Assembly (NCBI GenBank): GCA_013140985.1
Contig: JABFRU010000002.1
Location: 124,001-188,000 of the forward strand
Length of the DNA stretch: 64,000 nt
Source of the DNA: Chitinophagaceae bacterium
GTDB lineage: Bacteria > Bacteroidota > Bacteroidia > Chitinophagales > Chitinophagaceae
Direction: 5' to 3'
Both the position numbers and the translations under genes were made by a program. Positions 1-8,706 of this stretch are shown here, one piece after another. Within the stretch, counting starts at the first letter, position 1; each line of letters begins with the position of its first letter. The notes under the pieces are model-generated. The model was not told the origin of the DNA. It ran no database searches and saw only the letters and a list, made by a program, of their open reading frames with translations.

Positions 1-1325
1 CCGTGCAGGGAACTTTTTCTGTTTCTGTAACTGATGCTGCTTTCAATTTTGCCCCGGTAAGAGAGGAAAATATTTTTACCGGCTTATTGCTTACTGCTGA
101 TATCAAAGGGTATGTACACAATCCTGCTTATTATTTTTCAAGAGACGATGATTCTGCAAAAACAGCGCTGGACCTTGTAATGATGACGAATGGTTGGCGG
201 CGTTTCAAATGGACAGAGCTTTCTCAAAAATTGTCGCAGTCTTATTCATTTAAAAATAATGCTTATATAACGCTGAGCGGAAAGATCACTTTCCAGGATA
301 TGAACAAACCTTTTGCTGATAAGGACCTCTTGTTAATGATCACAAACCTGAATAGAAAAAGAAGCACTCATTTTTTACACACGGATGTTAATGGAAAATT
401 CTTTTTGGATTCACTTATATTTTTTGATAAGAACCGGTTACTCATCTGTGATGTGAGAGGAAAGAAAAGTCAATATATTGATGTATATCCGGATAGTGAT
501 TCATTGCACCGCCATTTTGCATTGCCTGCATTGGCCACCTCCTTCAAAAGAATAATGAATAGTACTCCTTCTCCTGCATGGCAAATGGATTATGATGCTA
601 TTTTAAAAGAAAATGGATTGATGCTCGAAACAGTGACAGTGAAAGCAAAGAGAAGGTCAGCTATGCAGGATCTTGATGACAGGTACACCACAGGTCTTTT
701 TTCAAAAGATGCTACCAGGGCCATTGACCTGGTGAATAGCGAGGAGGCAAATCCTTATCAGAATATTTTTGATTACCTGCAATCAAGGGTCCCTGGCTTA
801 CATATTGCCAAGGATGGATTTGATTACACACTTATTTACAGGCAGTTTTCCAGCGCCAGCTCAATGGGTAATATACCAATGACACTTTTCCTGGATGAAT
901 TTGAAACGGACGCATCTTATATTGCTTCTATTCCTGCCAGCGAGATAGCCTTGGTAAAAGTGTATAGCACATTTGCCGGTGCCGTGGGCAATGCACCGGG
1001 GGGTGCAATGGCTATTTATACCAAAAAAGGAACAGACTATGTGAGCAAAAGTAGCTTTGTCAATCATAGCATCTATAATGGTTATTCTGTCGTCAAAGAA
1101 TTCTATGCGCCTGATTATAGCGTTACCAAAAAAGATGGTAAGACAGATAACAGGATCACATTGGACTGGCGCCCGAACATTTTAATAAATAATATTGATC
1201 CAAAGCTCCCATTTTCATTTTACAATAATGACCGCACAAAAAGTTTCAGGGTAGTAGTGGAAGGAATGACAAATGATGGCAAACTATTGATGATAGAGAA
1301 AATATTCAGTACGAAAGGGTTTTAA
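1..1325 (+). CDS. C-terminal part of a large plug-domain surface protein (5' truncated by window edge)
   Basis: The reading frame is open from the first base, so the true start lies outside the window; about 440 residues remain. The last 200 residues contain a TonB-receptor plug-like stretch (DYLQSRVPGL near residue 258, then a TLFLDE segment and a GGAMAIYTKKG ending) that resembles the plug found at the C-terminus of long Bacteroidota proteins with MG2/carboxypeptidase-like repeats. No beta-barrel follows, so this is not itself a complete TonB-dependent receptor. The N-terminal half visible here has beta-rich repeats. Function is unknown; a role at the outer membrane is inferred from the plug. 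A strong terminator follows immediately. Confidence 0.7.
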   Translation, partial: VQGTFSVSVTDAAFNFAPVREENIFTGLLLTADIKGYVHNPAYYFSRDDDSAKTALDLVMMTNGWRRFKWTELSQKLSQSYSFKNNAYITLSGKITFQDMNKPFADKDLLLMITNLNRKRSTHFLHTDVNGKFFLDSLIFFDKNRLLICDVRGKKSQYIDVYPDSDSLHRHFALPALATSFKRIMNSTPSPAWQMDYDAILKENGLMLETVTVKAKRRSAMQDLDDRYTTGLFSKDATRAIDLVNSEEANPYQNIFDYLQSRVPGLHIAKDGFDYTLIYRQFSSASSMGNIPMTLFLDEFETDASYIASIPASEIALVKVYSTFAGAVGNAPGGAMAIYTKKGTDYVSKSSFVNHSIYNGYSVVKEFYAPDYSVTKKDGKTDNRITLDWRPNILINNIDPKLPFSFYNNDRTKSFRVVVEGMTNDGKLLMIEKIFSTKGF

Positions 1326-1331
1326 AAAGGA

Positions 1332-1374
1332 AGACCCCGGAGTTCTTACGGGAACAGCGGGGTCTCAGGTTTTT
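1332..1374 (+). terminator. Rho-independent terminator after the first gene
   Basis: AGACCCCG (1332-1339) pairs with CGGGGTCT (1358-1365), and an inner GTTC/GAAC pair extends the hairpin. A run of five T follows at 1370-1374. It sits between two convergent genes (stops at 1325 and 1389). Confidence 0.8.
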
Positions 1375-1388
1375 CAACCGTCGAAAAG

Positions 1389-2012
1389 CTATTCTTTAGG
1401 AAAAGCAGGATCTGCTTTCACCTCGTTCATTTGTTGAGTATGGCGGTTGCTGTGTGCACCGATCATAAGGTATAACTGGTAACAGTCTATATATCCAAAC
1501 GGCATTTGCACCACATGGTTCCGCATATCTTCTGTGGATGTTTTCATATACTTAATATGTGCTGTACGGCTTGTTTTAAAATCATCAACAGCTTCGTCCA
1601 GATTTTTATAGGAAATGTTTTTTGGCTGAAATGGTTCAGGCGCCTGTGCTTTTTTTGTCCTGTCTTTTATCATTTCCACCAACTGCTCATCCGTTACTTT
1701 GACCTCAGCTCTTTTTTCAGGGTTGGGAGAAGCTTTCAGGGCATTTTCAAGCATGCTCCATAATCCCTTTTCCGTAGCAGCAATATGATAAAAACATTCT
1801 TTTACAGACCATTTTTCGGGAGCTGCTTTAAAATTCAATTGTTCTTCTGATAAACCTTTGGTTGCCTTCACTGCATCTTTATAGGTTTCCTTCATCAGGC
1901 TAAGTGCATACTTCCTTTCTGGTTTTGAAACACTATAATCAGTGATGGTTCCTGCAAGGCCGGTAATGACCATCAATGTCAGGAATAAGCGACCGGTTGA
2001 TCTTTTTAGCAT
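1389..2012 (-). CDS. DinB-like protein with N-terminal signal/anchor
   Basis: A 207-residue protein of the DinB/YfiT four-helix-bundle superfamily. The metal-binding histidine pattern typical of the family is visible as H76 (in CFYHIAA) and H187/H191 (in GAHSNRHTQQ). Unlike usual cytoplasmic DinB proteins it begins with a hydrophobic segment (about residues 8-22) that looks like a signal peptide or anchor, so it probably acts in the periplasm or at the membrane. Family members are metal-dependent transferases or of unknown function; the substrate cannot be told from sequence. It converges with the preceding gene and stands alone. Confidence 0.8.
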   Translation of the reverse strand: MLKRSTGRLFLTLMVITGLAGTITDYSVSKPERKYALSLMKETYKDAVKATKGLSEEQLNFKAAPEKWSVKECFYHIAATEKGLWSMLENALKASPNPEKRAEVKVTDEQLVEMIKDRTKKAQAPEPFQPKNISYKNLDEAVDDFKTSRTAHIKYMKTSTEDMRNHVVQMPFGYIDCYQLYLMIGAHSNRHTQQMNEVKADPAFPKE

Positions 2013-2150
2013 AATAAAAATTTTATCGTTCTTTAGGGGAAGTCATCCAAAGGGCGGGAAGGGACAGAAAAGTTACAAAAGTTTTAGAAACTACCAAGAA
2101 AGTTTTTGCAGGTAGTGCAGGAAAAACTGTGTGAAACGTAACTTGCCAGT

Positions 2151-3245
2151 ATGAAAATTGCAGAAATCATTTCATTTCTTGAATCAAGGGCCCATCCTTC
2201 CCTGCAGGAGCATTATGATAATGCAGGTTTACTAACAGGTAGTGGAAATTGGGTTTGCAGCGGCATCATCTGTTCATTGGATGCAACAGAACAAGTAGTA
2301 GCAGAAGCAATTCAAAAGAAGTGTAATCTTATTGTAGCTCATCATCCTATCATTTTTGGCGGATTGAAGAAGATCAATGGAAAGAATTATGTGGAGAAGA
2401 CGGTAATTACAGCCATTAAAAATGATATTGCCATCTATGCCATCCACACCAATCTTGATAATGTAATAACAGGAGTGAATGGAAGAATAGCTGAGTTGCT
2501 TGGACTACATACTATTTCAGTTCTTGCTCCCAAAGAGAATTCGCTTAAAAAACTTTTCACTTTTGCACCGGTTCAGAAAACTGAACAAGTTCGTAATGCC
2601 ATTTTTGCCGCAGGTGGTGGACATATCGGAAATTACAGTGAATGCAGTTTTAATGCAGAAGGCACCGGCACTTTTAAAGGAGGAGAAGGAACTGATCCAT
2701 ATGTTGGCGAACCCGGTAAGCAACACCAGGAAAAGGAAATTAAGATCGAAGTGATCTTTCCTTCTTTTCTCGAATCAACCATCATTACTGCCATGAAAGC
2801 CGCTCATCCTTATGAAGAAGTGGCTTATGATGTGATCCAGCTTTCTAATTCCTATAATGGGATCGGCGCAGGTGTGGTCGGTGAGTTACCGGCACCGGAA
2901 GATGAAAAGAAATTTTTGACCCTATTAAAAGAGCGATTTAGAGTGCCAATCATTCGTCACAGTGCTCTTTTAAATAAACAAGTAAAAAAAGTAGCTGTAT
3001 GTGGTGGGGCAGGAAGTTTCCTGATTTCCAAAGCCTTAGCTGCCGGCGTTGACGCTTATATAACTGCCGATATGAAGTATCATGAGTTCTTTGATGCAAA
3101 CGGGCGGATGCTGATCGCCGACATAGGCCATTATGAAAGCGAACAGTTCACAATAGACCTTCTCAAGGAAATTTTAGAGCAAAAATTCCCTACCTTTGCC
3201 GTCCTTAAAACTGAGGTAAAAACCAACCCCGTAAACTATTTTTAA
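2151..3245 (+). CDS. Nif3-like dinuclear metal centre protein (GTP cyclohydrolase 1 type 2 homologue)
   Basis: 364 residues, the length of Nif3 proteins that carry a PII-like domain inserted in the middle. The metal-binding motifs are visible: AHHPIIFGG near residue 64, HTNLDN near 99, and DIGHYESEQF near the C-terminus. Nif3/YbgI proteins form toroidal hexamers with a dinuclear metal site; the physiological reaction is not settled despite the GTP cyclohydrolase label. The start ATG at 2151 directly begins the conserved N-terminus. The zinc-ribbon gene follows in the same direction after 65 bases, an arrangement common in Bacteroidota, so co-transcription is likely. Confidence 0.93.
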   Translation: MKIAEIISFLESRAHPSLQEHYDNAGLLTGSGNWVCSGIICSLDATEQVVAEAIQKKCNLIVAHHPIIFGGLKKINGKNYVEKTVITAIKNDIAIYAIHTNLDNVITGVNGRIAELLGLHTISVLAPKENSLKKLFTFAPVQKTEQVRNAIFAAGGGHIGNYSECSFNAEGTGTFKGGEGTDPYVGEPGKQHQEKEIKIEVIFPSFLESTIITAMKAAHPYEEVAYDVIQLSNSYNGIGAGVVGELPAPEDEKKFLTLLKERFRVPIIRHSALLNKQVKKVAVCGGAGSFLISKALAAGVDAYITADMKYHEFFDANGRMLIADIGHYESEQFTIDLLKEILEQKFPTFAVLKTEVKTNPVNYF

Positions 3246-3283
3246 GAGGTTGGTCAGGAGAAAAAAGTCGGCGTAAAACCAAC

Positions 3284-3304
3284 TTCAAACTTTAAACTTT
3301 AAAC
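3284..3304 (+). repeat. 7-bp tandem array (3 units) before the zinc-ribbon gene
   Basis: Three consecutive 7-bp units, TTCAAAC then TTTAAAC twice, end six bases before the start codon of the next gene. It is a one-armed member of the heptanucleotide arrays found in many other gaps of this window. Confidence 0.6.
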
Positions 3305-3310
3305 TTACTA

Positions 3311-4066
3311 ATGGCACACGTCAAAGAATTTTCCGTAGAAGAAAAACTGACCTCACTACTTACCCTCCAGAAAATTGAAAGCAAGCTGGATGAATTGCAT
3401 ATTCTGAAAGGCGAACTTCCAATGGAAGTGGCTGACCTCGAAGATGAGATACAGGGCCTGCATGCAAGACAACTGAGGATCGAAGAAGAGATCAACGGCG
3501 TTACCGATTTTATTGAGCAACGCAAGAATGCTATCAAGGAAGCGGAAGCATTGGTGAAAAAGTATGAGAAGCAAAGCAGCAACGTAAAGAACAACCGGGA
3601 GTTTGAAGCCATCAACAAAGAAATCGAGATGCAGCAGCTGGAAGTAAAGCTGGCTGAAAAGCATATCAAAGATGCTACGGATGATATTGCTGAAAAAGCA
3701 GTGAATCTTGATAAAGCAAAAAAGAATATTGGCGCTAAAGAGGGAGCATTGGCTACAAAAAAGTCAGAGCTTGAAAAGATCATCGTAGCCAACGAAAAGG
3801 AAGAAAAGCATTTTAATAAGCTGGCTGCTGAGGCCCGTCAGCATGTGGATGGAAGATTACTGGCAAGCTATGAAAAGATCCGTAAAAGCTACCGTAACGG
3901 TTTGGCTGTTGTGCCGGTAGAAAGAGATGCCTGCGGTGGTTGTTTTAATGCGATACCTCCTCAAAAGCAAAGTGAGATCAAGCAACATAAGAAGATCATG
4001 ATCTGTGAGAACTGTGGAAGGATCCTGGTTGATGAAGATTTGAATACTGCAGTCGCAGTGAAATAA
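3311..4066 (+). CDS. Coiled-coil zinc-ribbon protein (COG1579 family)
   Basis: 251 residues: a long helical, charge-rich coiled coil (about residues 10-175) followed by a C4 zinc ribbon with cysteines in CGGCFN and CENCGR near the C-terminus. COG1579 proteins are predicted nucleic-acid-binding proteins; no reaction is established. It is downstream of the Nif3 gene in the same direction and is closed by a strong terminator. The high proportion of E, K and A codons produces long spurious open frames on the opposite strand, which I did not annotate. Confidence 0.9.
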   Translation: MAHVKEFSVEEKLTSLLTLQKIESKLDELHILKGELPMEVADLEDEIQGLHARQLRIEEEINGVTDFIEQRKNAIKEAEALVKKYEKQSSNVKNNREFEAINKEIEMQQLEVKLAEKHIKDATDDIAEKAVNLDKAKKNIGAKEGALATKKSELEKIIVANEKEEKHFNKLAAEARQHVDGRLLASYEKIRKSYRNGLAVVPVERDACGGCFNAIPPQKQSEIKQHKKIMICENCGRILVDEDLNTAVAVK

Positions 4067-4089
4067 TTTTTTTCTTTTTTATTTTTTTT

Positions 4090-4122
4090 CTCCCGTTCAG
4101 TTTTTTGCTGGCGGGAGTTTTT
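4090..4122 (+). terminator. Rho-independent terminator after the Nif3/zinc-ribbon unit
   Basis: CTCCCG (4090-4095) pairs with CGGGAG (4112-4117), with an inner CAG/CTG pair, followed by TTTTT. T-rich sequence also precedes it. It separates convergent genes. Confidence 0.8.
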
Positions 4123-4143
4123 ATTTTTCCCCAAGTAGTACCA

Positions 4144-5127
4144 TTACGCCGACCAATAATATTTTTTTAATTGGTCCATGATACGTTGAACAGTAATAAA
4201 TACATGATTCTTGTCATTCCAATAAACATCAACCATGTAATTATGATACTCAGAAAATTCGGCGATCCCGAATTGCTTGAGTGTATGGTCGGCCCCTTCA
4301 TACTCGTTGACTGACCATCGAGCCGGCTTGAACTCTTTTATTTTTTGCACTATGTCATTAAATAACGTAAGCGATTCTTCCCTGCCTTTTTCCTCATCTA
4401 AAAGCCAATATACAACTGATGCAGATCCCTTGTTTTTCCCATAATCTTCCGACTGAATTTCCGATCTGATCTGCCCATCCAGTATTATGTTGCTTTTCCA
4501 GCGATTATCACCTAGCCCGGCTCCCCTTAATGAACCATCCTCCAGGCCTTTTAATATTTCCATGTATTTTTCTGCATCCGGAAAATGGCAACTAAATGCA
4601 ATTTGTACAACATACTGTCCTGTTCCGCTTTCTTCCACCATCAACGTCACCTGTTTAGTGTAGTAGTTTTCTTTGTCTGTGAACATGAAGTATTTAACGC
4701 CAGGATCACCATCTGATTCACTATCGTCACCTGCCCACCTTATTGTTTGTTTCTGGCCAAAATCTTTCTCCATTGCATACCAATATTTTGGTTGACACTT
4801 TTTAAATTCCTTTAATAACTCATTGTATTTTTGAATGGCTTTGTTTTTTGATTTTGTTTCAAGAAATGCGTACATCAAAAGCCTCATGCCAGGAATATCA
4901 TCAACACCGCTTTCTATTGCGCCTTCAAGGCATATACTGGGGTCGACTTCGTAACGGGAGTCGGTATCCAGAACAAATATGGATTTGTCCAATATCGCTG
5001 CAAAGATTGTTGTAACTGTTTCTGCTGACAGGGTAAGGGTAGATTTGCAGAATGGATTTTTATCCTGTGCAGTCAGCAAAATTGAAGGGCTGACCCAAAA
5101 AACCAAAGCAAGTATTAGGGGTCTCAT
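4144..5127 (-). CDS. Secreted protein of unknown function
   Basis: 327 residues beginning with a clear signal peptide (hydrophobic core followed by a TAQ cleavage-type end around residue 20). The rest is soluble, rich in Trp, Tyr and charged residues, with repeated short segments such as KYWYAMEKDF and PARWSVNEYE that look like an internal duplication of an alpha/beta domain (about residues 45-195 and 225-325). I do not recognise the family. It is divergent from recN and converges with the zinc-ribbon gene, so it is transcribed alone. Confidence 0.75.
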   Translation of the reverse strand: MRPLILALVFWVSPSILLTAQDKNPFCKSTLTLSAETVTTIFAAILDKSIFVLDTDSRYEVDPSICLEGAIESGVDDIPGMRLLMYAFLETKSKNKAIQKYNELLKEFKKCQPKYWYAMEKDFGQKQTIRWAGDDSESDGDPGVKYFMFTDKENYYTKQVTLMVEESGTGQYVVQIAFSCHFPDAEKYMEILKGLEDGSLRGAGLGDNRWKSNIILDGQIRSEIQSEDYGKNKGSASVVYWLLDEEKGREESLTLFNDIVQKIKEFKPARWSVNEYEGADHTLKQFGIAEFSEYHNYMVDVYWNDKNHVFITVQRIMDQLKKYYWSA

Positions 5128-5155
5128 TTTTTATTTAAACCTATACTTCTTCTCC

Positions 5156-5163
5156 TACTTTTG
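5156..5163 (+). promoter_or_regulatory. Predicted promoter -7 element for recN
   Basis: TACTTTTG matches the Bacteroidota -7 consensus TAnnTTTG and lies 26 bases before the recN start. No good TTTG is seen at the expected -33 position (TTTA is nearest), so the assignment is moderate. Confidence 0.5.
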
Positions 5164-5189
5164 CAATACCAACAAGTTGGTAGGTAAAT

Positions 5190-6845
5190 ATGCTCCAAAA
5201 ACTCTCCATACAGAACTACGCCATCATAGATGAACTGGAGATTGATTTTTCCGGCCAGCTCAATGTGATCACCGGTGAAACGGGTGCTGGTAAATCCATC
5301 ATCATCGGTGCATTAGGATTGATATTGGGGGAAAGAGCGGACACAACTGTATTGGTGAATAAGGAAAAGAAATTGGTGGTGGAAGGTTTATTCAGTACTG
5401 ATGGAAGAAAGCAGATCAATGATTTTTTAAAAGGGCAAGAACTTGATGCCGGCAATGAATTGGTTTTGAGAAGAGAAATTGGCATCAATGGTAAATCAAG
5501 AGCTTTTATCAATGATACTCCTGTTACACTGGCTCAACTTACAGAACTAAGCAGCCTCATGGTTGACTTGCATCAGCAATTCGATACACTGGAACTTACG
5601 GCCAATGATTTTCAGTTGCAGGTATTGGATGCATTGGCTGATCATGGAACAAGGAAAGACGAGTATCAAACTATATTCAGGAAATGGCAACAGGTAAAAA
5701 AAGAAACGGAAGAATTGAAGAATCAAAAATCACTGTTTGATAAGGAAGCCGATTACAATCGTTTTCAATATCAGGAACTGGAGGATGCTGGTTTCAAAGA
5801 AAATGAGTTGGAAGAGACCGATACTGAACTGAAATTGCTAAACAACTCAGAAGGCATCAAAGCCGCTTTGAGCAAAGTCTATTTTGAATTAAACGAAAAT
5901 GAGACACCGCTCGTTCAGCAGCTAAAAATCCTTATTAATCAACTCAACGCTTATTCCTCGTTGCATGCTGGTCTTCCTGATCTGCTGCAACGTCTTCAAT
6001 CAGCCCAGGTAGAATTACAGGATATTGCTTCAGAAATAGATCATATCAGCAACCAAATAAATTATGACCCGCAAAAAATTGAACAACTGAATGATCGTTT
6101 ATCAATAGGGTATAAGTTGCAAAAAAAGCATGGCGTGCACTCTACGAATGAATTATTGGTTATTCAAAAACAATTGGAAGAAAAACTACAGGCAGTATTG
6201 AATATTGATGAAGCCATTCAGCAAAAAGAAAAAGAGAAGGACAAACTTTTTGCCGATGCTATGATACTTGCCAGGACGATCTCTGCCGGCAGGAACAAAC
6301 AAATAAAACCATTAGAAGACAAGGTGAATACATTGTTGGTGCAGGTAGGAATGCCAAATGCAAAACTGAAAGTCGAAATAAAAAGTATCGAACTAAATCA
6401 TTCCGGCGCCGATGCGGTTGAATTTTTGTTTGATGCCAACCGAAGCGGACAGTTTCAACCGGTAAGAAAGGTAGCCAGCGGCGGTGAGCTAAGTCGTTTG
6501 ATGCTTTGTATTAAATCACTGGTCGCACAGTCAATTGATCTGCCTACACTCATTTTTGATGAAATTGATACCGGCATCTCCGGCGAAGCGGCACGGCAAG
6601 TTGCTATCATCATGAAAGGCCTTGCCGGAAAAAGACAAATAATCTGCATCACTCATCAGCCACAAATAGCCGGTAAAGCGGATGCACATTTCTTTGTTTA
6701 TAAGGAAATAGTAAGGGACAAAGTGAAAACCAATGTCCGTTTGCTTACAACAGATGAACGAATAACTACTATCGCTAAAATGCTCAGCGGCGAAAAGCCC
6801 ACTGTTGCCGCCATGGAAAATGCGAGAGAGATGCTGATGAATTAA
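5190..6845 (+). CDS. recN: DNA repair protein RecN
   Basis: 551 residues, normal for RecN, an SMC-like ATPase that acts in recombinational repair of double-strand breaks. The N-terminal head has Walker A GETGAGKS at residues 29-36. Two coiled-coil arms follow (about 150-370). The C-terminal head carries the ABC signature ASGGELSRLM near 428-437 and Walker B with the D-loop in LIFDEIDTGISGEA near 452-465. The start chosen gives the conserved N-terminus MLQKLSIQNYAIID. It is a single gene with its own predicted promoter. Confidence 0.97.
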   Translation: MLQKLSIQNYAIIDELEIDFSGQLNVITGETGAGKSIIIGALGLILGERADTTVLVNKEKKLVVEGLFSTDGRKQINDFLKGQELDAGNELVLRREIGINGKSRAFINDTPVTLAQLTELSSLMVDLHQQFDTLELTANDFQLQVLDALADHGTRKDEYQTIFRKWQQVKKETEELKNQKSLFDKEADYNRFQYQELEDAGFKENELEETDTELKLLNNSEGIKAALSKVYFELNENETPLVQQLKILINQLNAYSSLHAGLPDLLQRLQSAQVELQDIASEIDHISNQINYDPQKIEQLNDRLSIGYKLQKKHGVHSTNELLVIQKQLEEKLQAVLNIDEAIQQKEKEKDKLFADAMILARTISAGRNKQIKPLEDKVNTLLVQVGMPNAKLKVEIKSIELNHSGADAVEFLFDANRSGQFQPVRKVASGGELSRLMLCIKSLVAQSIDLPTLIFDEIDTGISGEAARQVAIIMKGLAGKRQIICITHQPQIAGKADAHFFVYKEIVRDKVKTNVRLLTTDERITTIAKMLSGEKPTVAAMENAREMLMN

Positions 6846-6984
6846 CTCTCCGTCAATCGGTTTTGTTCCCGTATTTCTTCTTTTTATTCCGGAAAATGCC
6901 CTCATGTATGAGAAAAAAATGCCATCCCGCATAGTTATTGCATCATTATCAGCGGACGAATCGACAACAACTAAATCCAACTTT

Positions 6985-8649
6985 ATGAAAACACCCAGAC
7001 TCTTTCTGTTTATCCTGTTCTTCTTGTTATTGCAGGCATCCACTAAAGCACAGGTACAATGGTTCCAAAATCAATGTGGTGATAATGAACCACCAAATGG
7101 AACATCCGGTACCTGCGTCAAAAATTTTACTTCCAATTCTTTCGTGGCTTGTTATTTATGGAAAATTGAGAACGAAATTTCGATATGGAAGATCTCCCGC
7201 ACAAATTTTAACGGAACTGAGTTGAAAACTTTGTTTCTGAACGGAGCCTCTTCAATGGTAGAAATGAGAGTTGGCCGCAACAATACGATCTATGTATTGC
7301 AACGTAATTATCCTTTTGGCCTTGACCCCGAGTATAAGCTTTATAAACTCGATGAACATTTGCACATAAAAGCGCAAAAAATTCTTTCCTTTCCCAATGG
7401 ATATAGCGTTTTCAATCTCAACTGTTTTGAACTGGATGATAATAATAATGTTTATCTCGCCGGTGATGGCCAGTATCCTGATCCTGTCAACGAGGGTAGT
7501 TTTTTGCCAGCTTCTTTTGTAATGAAAACAAATAAAAGCCTGTCCACTCAATGGCGCAAGATGAATTATTCGCAAACATCCTATACCCGTTTACATATTG
7601 ATGATGCAGGTAAAGTGACAGTGATCGGGGATTACTATACTTTCTTTCCTGATCTGCATATCAGGAAATTTAGTTCCAGCGGACAACTTATACAATTAAA
7701 AACGATAACGACCGATGCGGGGCGCTACAATTTGTACTCATCGTTTGATGCTGATGATAATTTACTGCTTTATGGAGGTAAAACGATCGGTGATACGGCG
7801 CAAGGCATGTATTTGTATAAACTATCCCGTACTAATTACAATGTGATCTATGAAAAAACGCATTTTGTGGCGTCGGGTTCACAGCTCAATGACCTCAGGG
7901 TTGACAACAATGGAAAAATATTTGCATTGGTCACTCTATATCTCGGTACAGATCAAATAAGCCGTATCAGCAGGATCAACCCCGGTAACGGCAATATTTC
8001 CTGGAATCATTCTATTCCTTACTCGCAGGATAGCTGCAACCTGGTAAAACTGGCGATGGATAATAACGAAAGGTTCTATGCTATCGGTCAGCGGAACAGC
8101 AACAATTATTTTGCAAAGGGGTTTGCTGTACGGATGAAAAAGAATGGCCAATGTGAAGGTAATATCAGCGGACCCGATAGTGTATGCTTTCAGCGGATAC
8201 ACTGGCTCAATGATGGTATCATCGATCAGAGTGAAAGGCTAATATCTATCGGCGGAACTTTTGCTTTTGATACATTGACCTATGAGATGACGGATATAAG
8301 AGCATTTGCCGTACGTTTTGACAACAATAACAATTGTGATAAGCCTGGTACGGAAGAAATGTTTACAGCAGCAGGAAATGGAACAGAAGAAGAAACAGAT
8401 GCTGCTACTAAATTGTCAATATACCCTAACCCCGTACAGGAGAAATTGACGATCTCAAACCTGCAGGCAGCCGGGTATGACAGGATAGCTGTTTATAATA
8501 TGCAGGGGGCATTGCTATTAAAACAATCGGCAAATGGAAATGCAACAAATGTCGATATGACAACATTGTCCAATGGTGTGTACCTGCTGGTGCTTCGTTC
8601 GTCAGCAACGCTGAAGGAAAAGAGCCTGAAGTTTGTGGTAAAAAGATAG
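6985..8649 (+). CDS. Secreted T9SS cargo protein, beta-propeller-like
   Basis: About 554 residues from the ATG at 6985. An in-frame ATG exists 27 codons upstream, but only the inner start places a signal peptide (FLFILFFLLLQAS, ending AQ) at the N-terminus. The body consists of repeated beta segments with DDNNNVYLAG, DADDNLLLYG and DNNGKIFALV motifs, each of the kind found in propeller-type NHL/SBBP repeats. The last 80 residues are a type A T9SS sorting domain (YPNPVQEKLTI ... NGVYLLVL ... FVVKR). Predicted to be exported and attached at the cell surface; substrate unknown. Confidence 0.8.
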   Translation: MKTPRLFLFILFFLLLQASTKAQVQWFQNQCGDNEPPNGTSGTCVKNFTSNSFVACYLWKIENEISIWKISRTNFNGTELKTLFLNGASSMVEMRVGRNNTIYVLQRNYPFGLDPEYKLYKLDEHLHIKAQKILSFPNGYSVFNLNCFELDDNNNVYLAGDGQYPDPVNEGSFLPASFVMKTNKSLSTQWRKMNYSQTSYTRLHIDDAGKVTVIGDYYTFFPDLHIRKFSSSGQLIQLKTITTDAGRYNLYSSFDADDNLLLYGGKTIGDTAQGMYLYKLSRTNYNVIYEKTHFVASGSQLNDLRVDNNGKIFALVTLYLGTDQISRISRINPGNGNISWNHSIPYSQDSCNLVKLAMDNNERFYAIGQRNSNNYFAKGFAVRMKKNGQCEGNISGPDSVCFQRIHWLNDGIIDQSERLISIGGTFAFDTLTYEMTDIRAFAVRFDNNNNCDKPGTEEMFTAAGNGTEEETDAATKLSIYPNPVQEKLTISNLQAAGYDRIAVYNMQGALLLKQSANGNATNVDMTTLSNGVYLLVLRSSATLKEKSLKFVVKR

Positions 8650-8682
8650 ATTGATTAGGTTGTAAATATTTCATGCAGTTGG

Positions 8683-8706
8683 AAAAGGGGTATTGCCCCT
8701 TTTTTT
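8683..8706 (+). terminator. Terminator between convergent genes
   Basis: AAAAGGGG (8683-8690) and CCCCTTTT (8696-8703) form an 8-bp perfect stem with loop TATTG and continue into T residues to 8706. It can serve both strands; the opposite gene's stop codon lies inside its T tract. Confidence 0.85.

Noticed and set aside
3292-3792. 166-codon opposite-strand frame over the zinc-ribbon gene
   Set aside because: It mirrors the coiled-coil codon bias (Glu/Lys/Ala reading as Phe/Ser) and has no independent support.
6531-7043. 170-codon minus-strand frame at the end of recN
   Set aside because: It overlaps the Walker B region of recN in reverse and has no recognised content.
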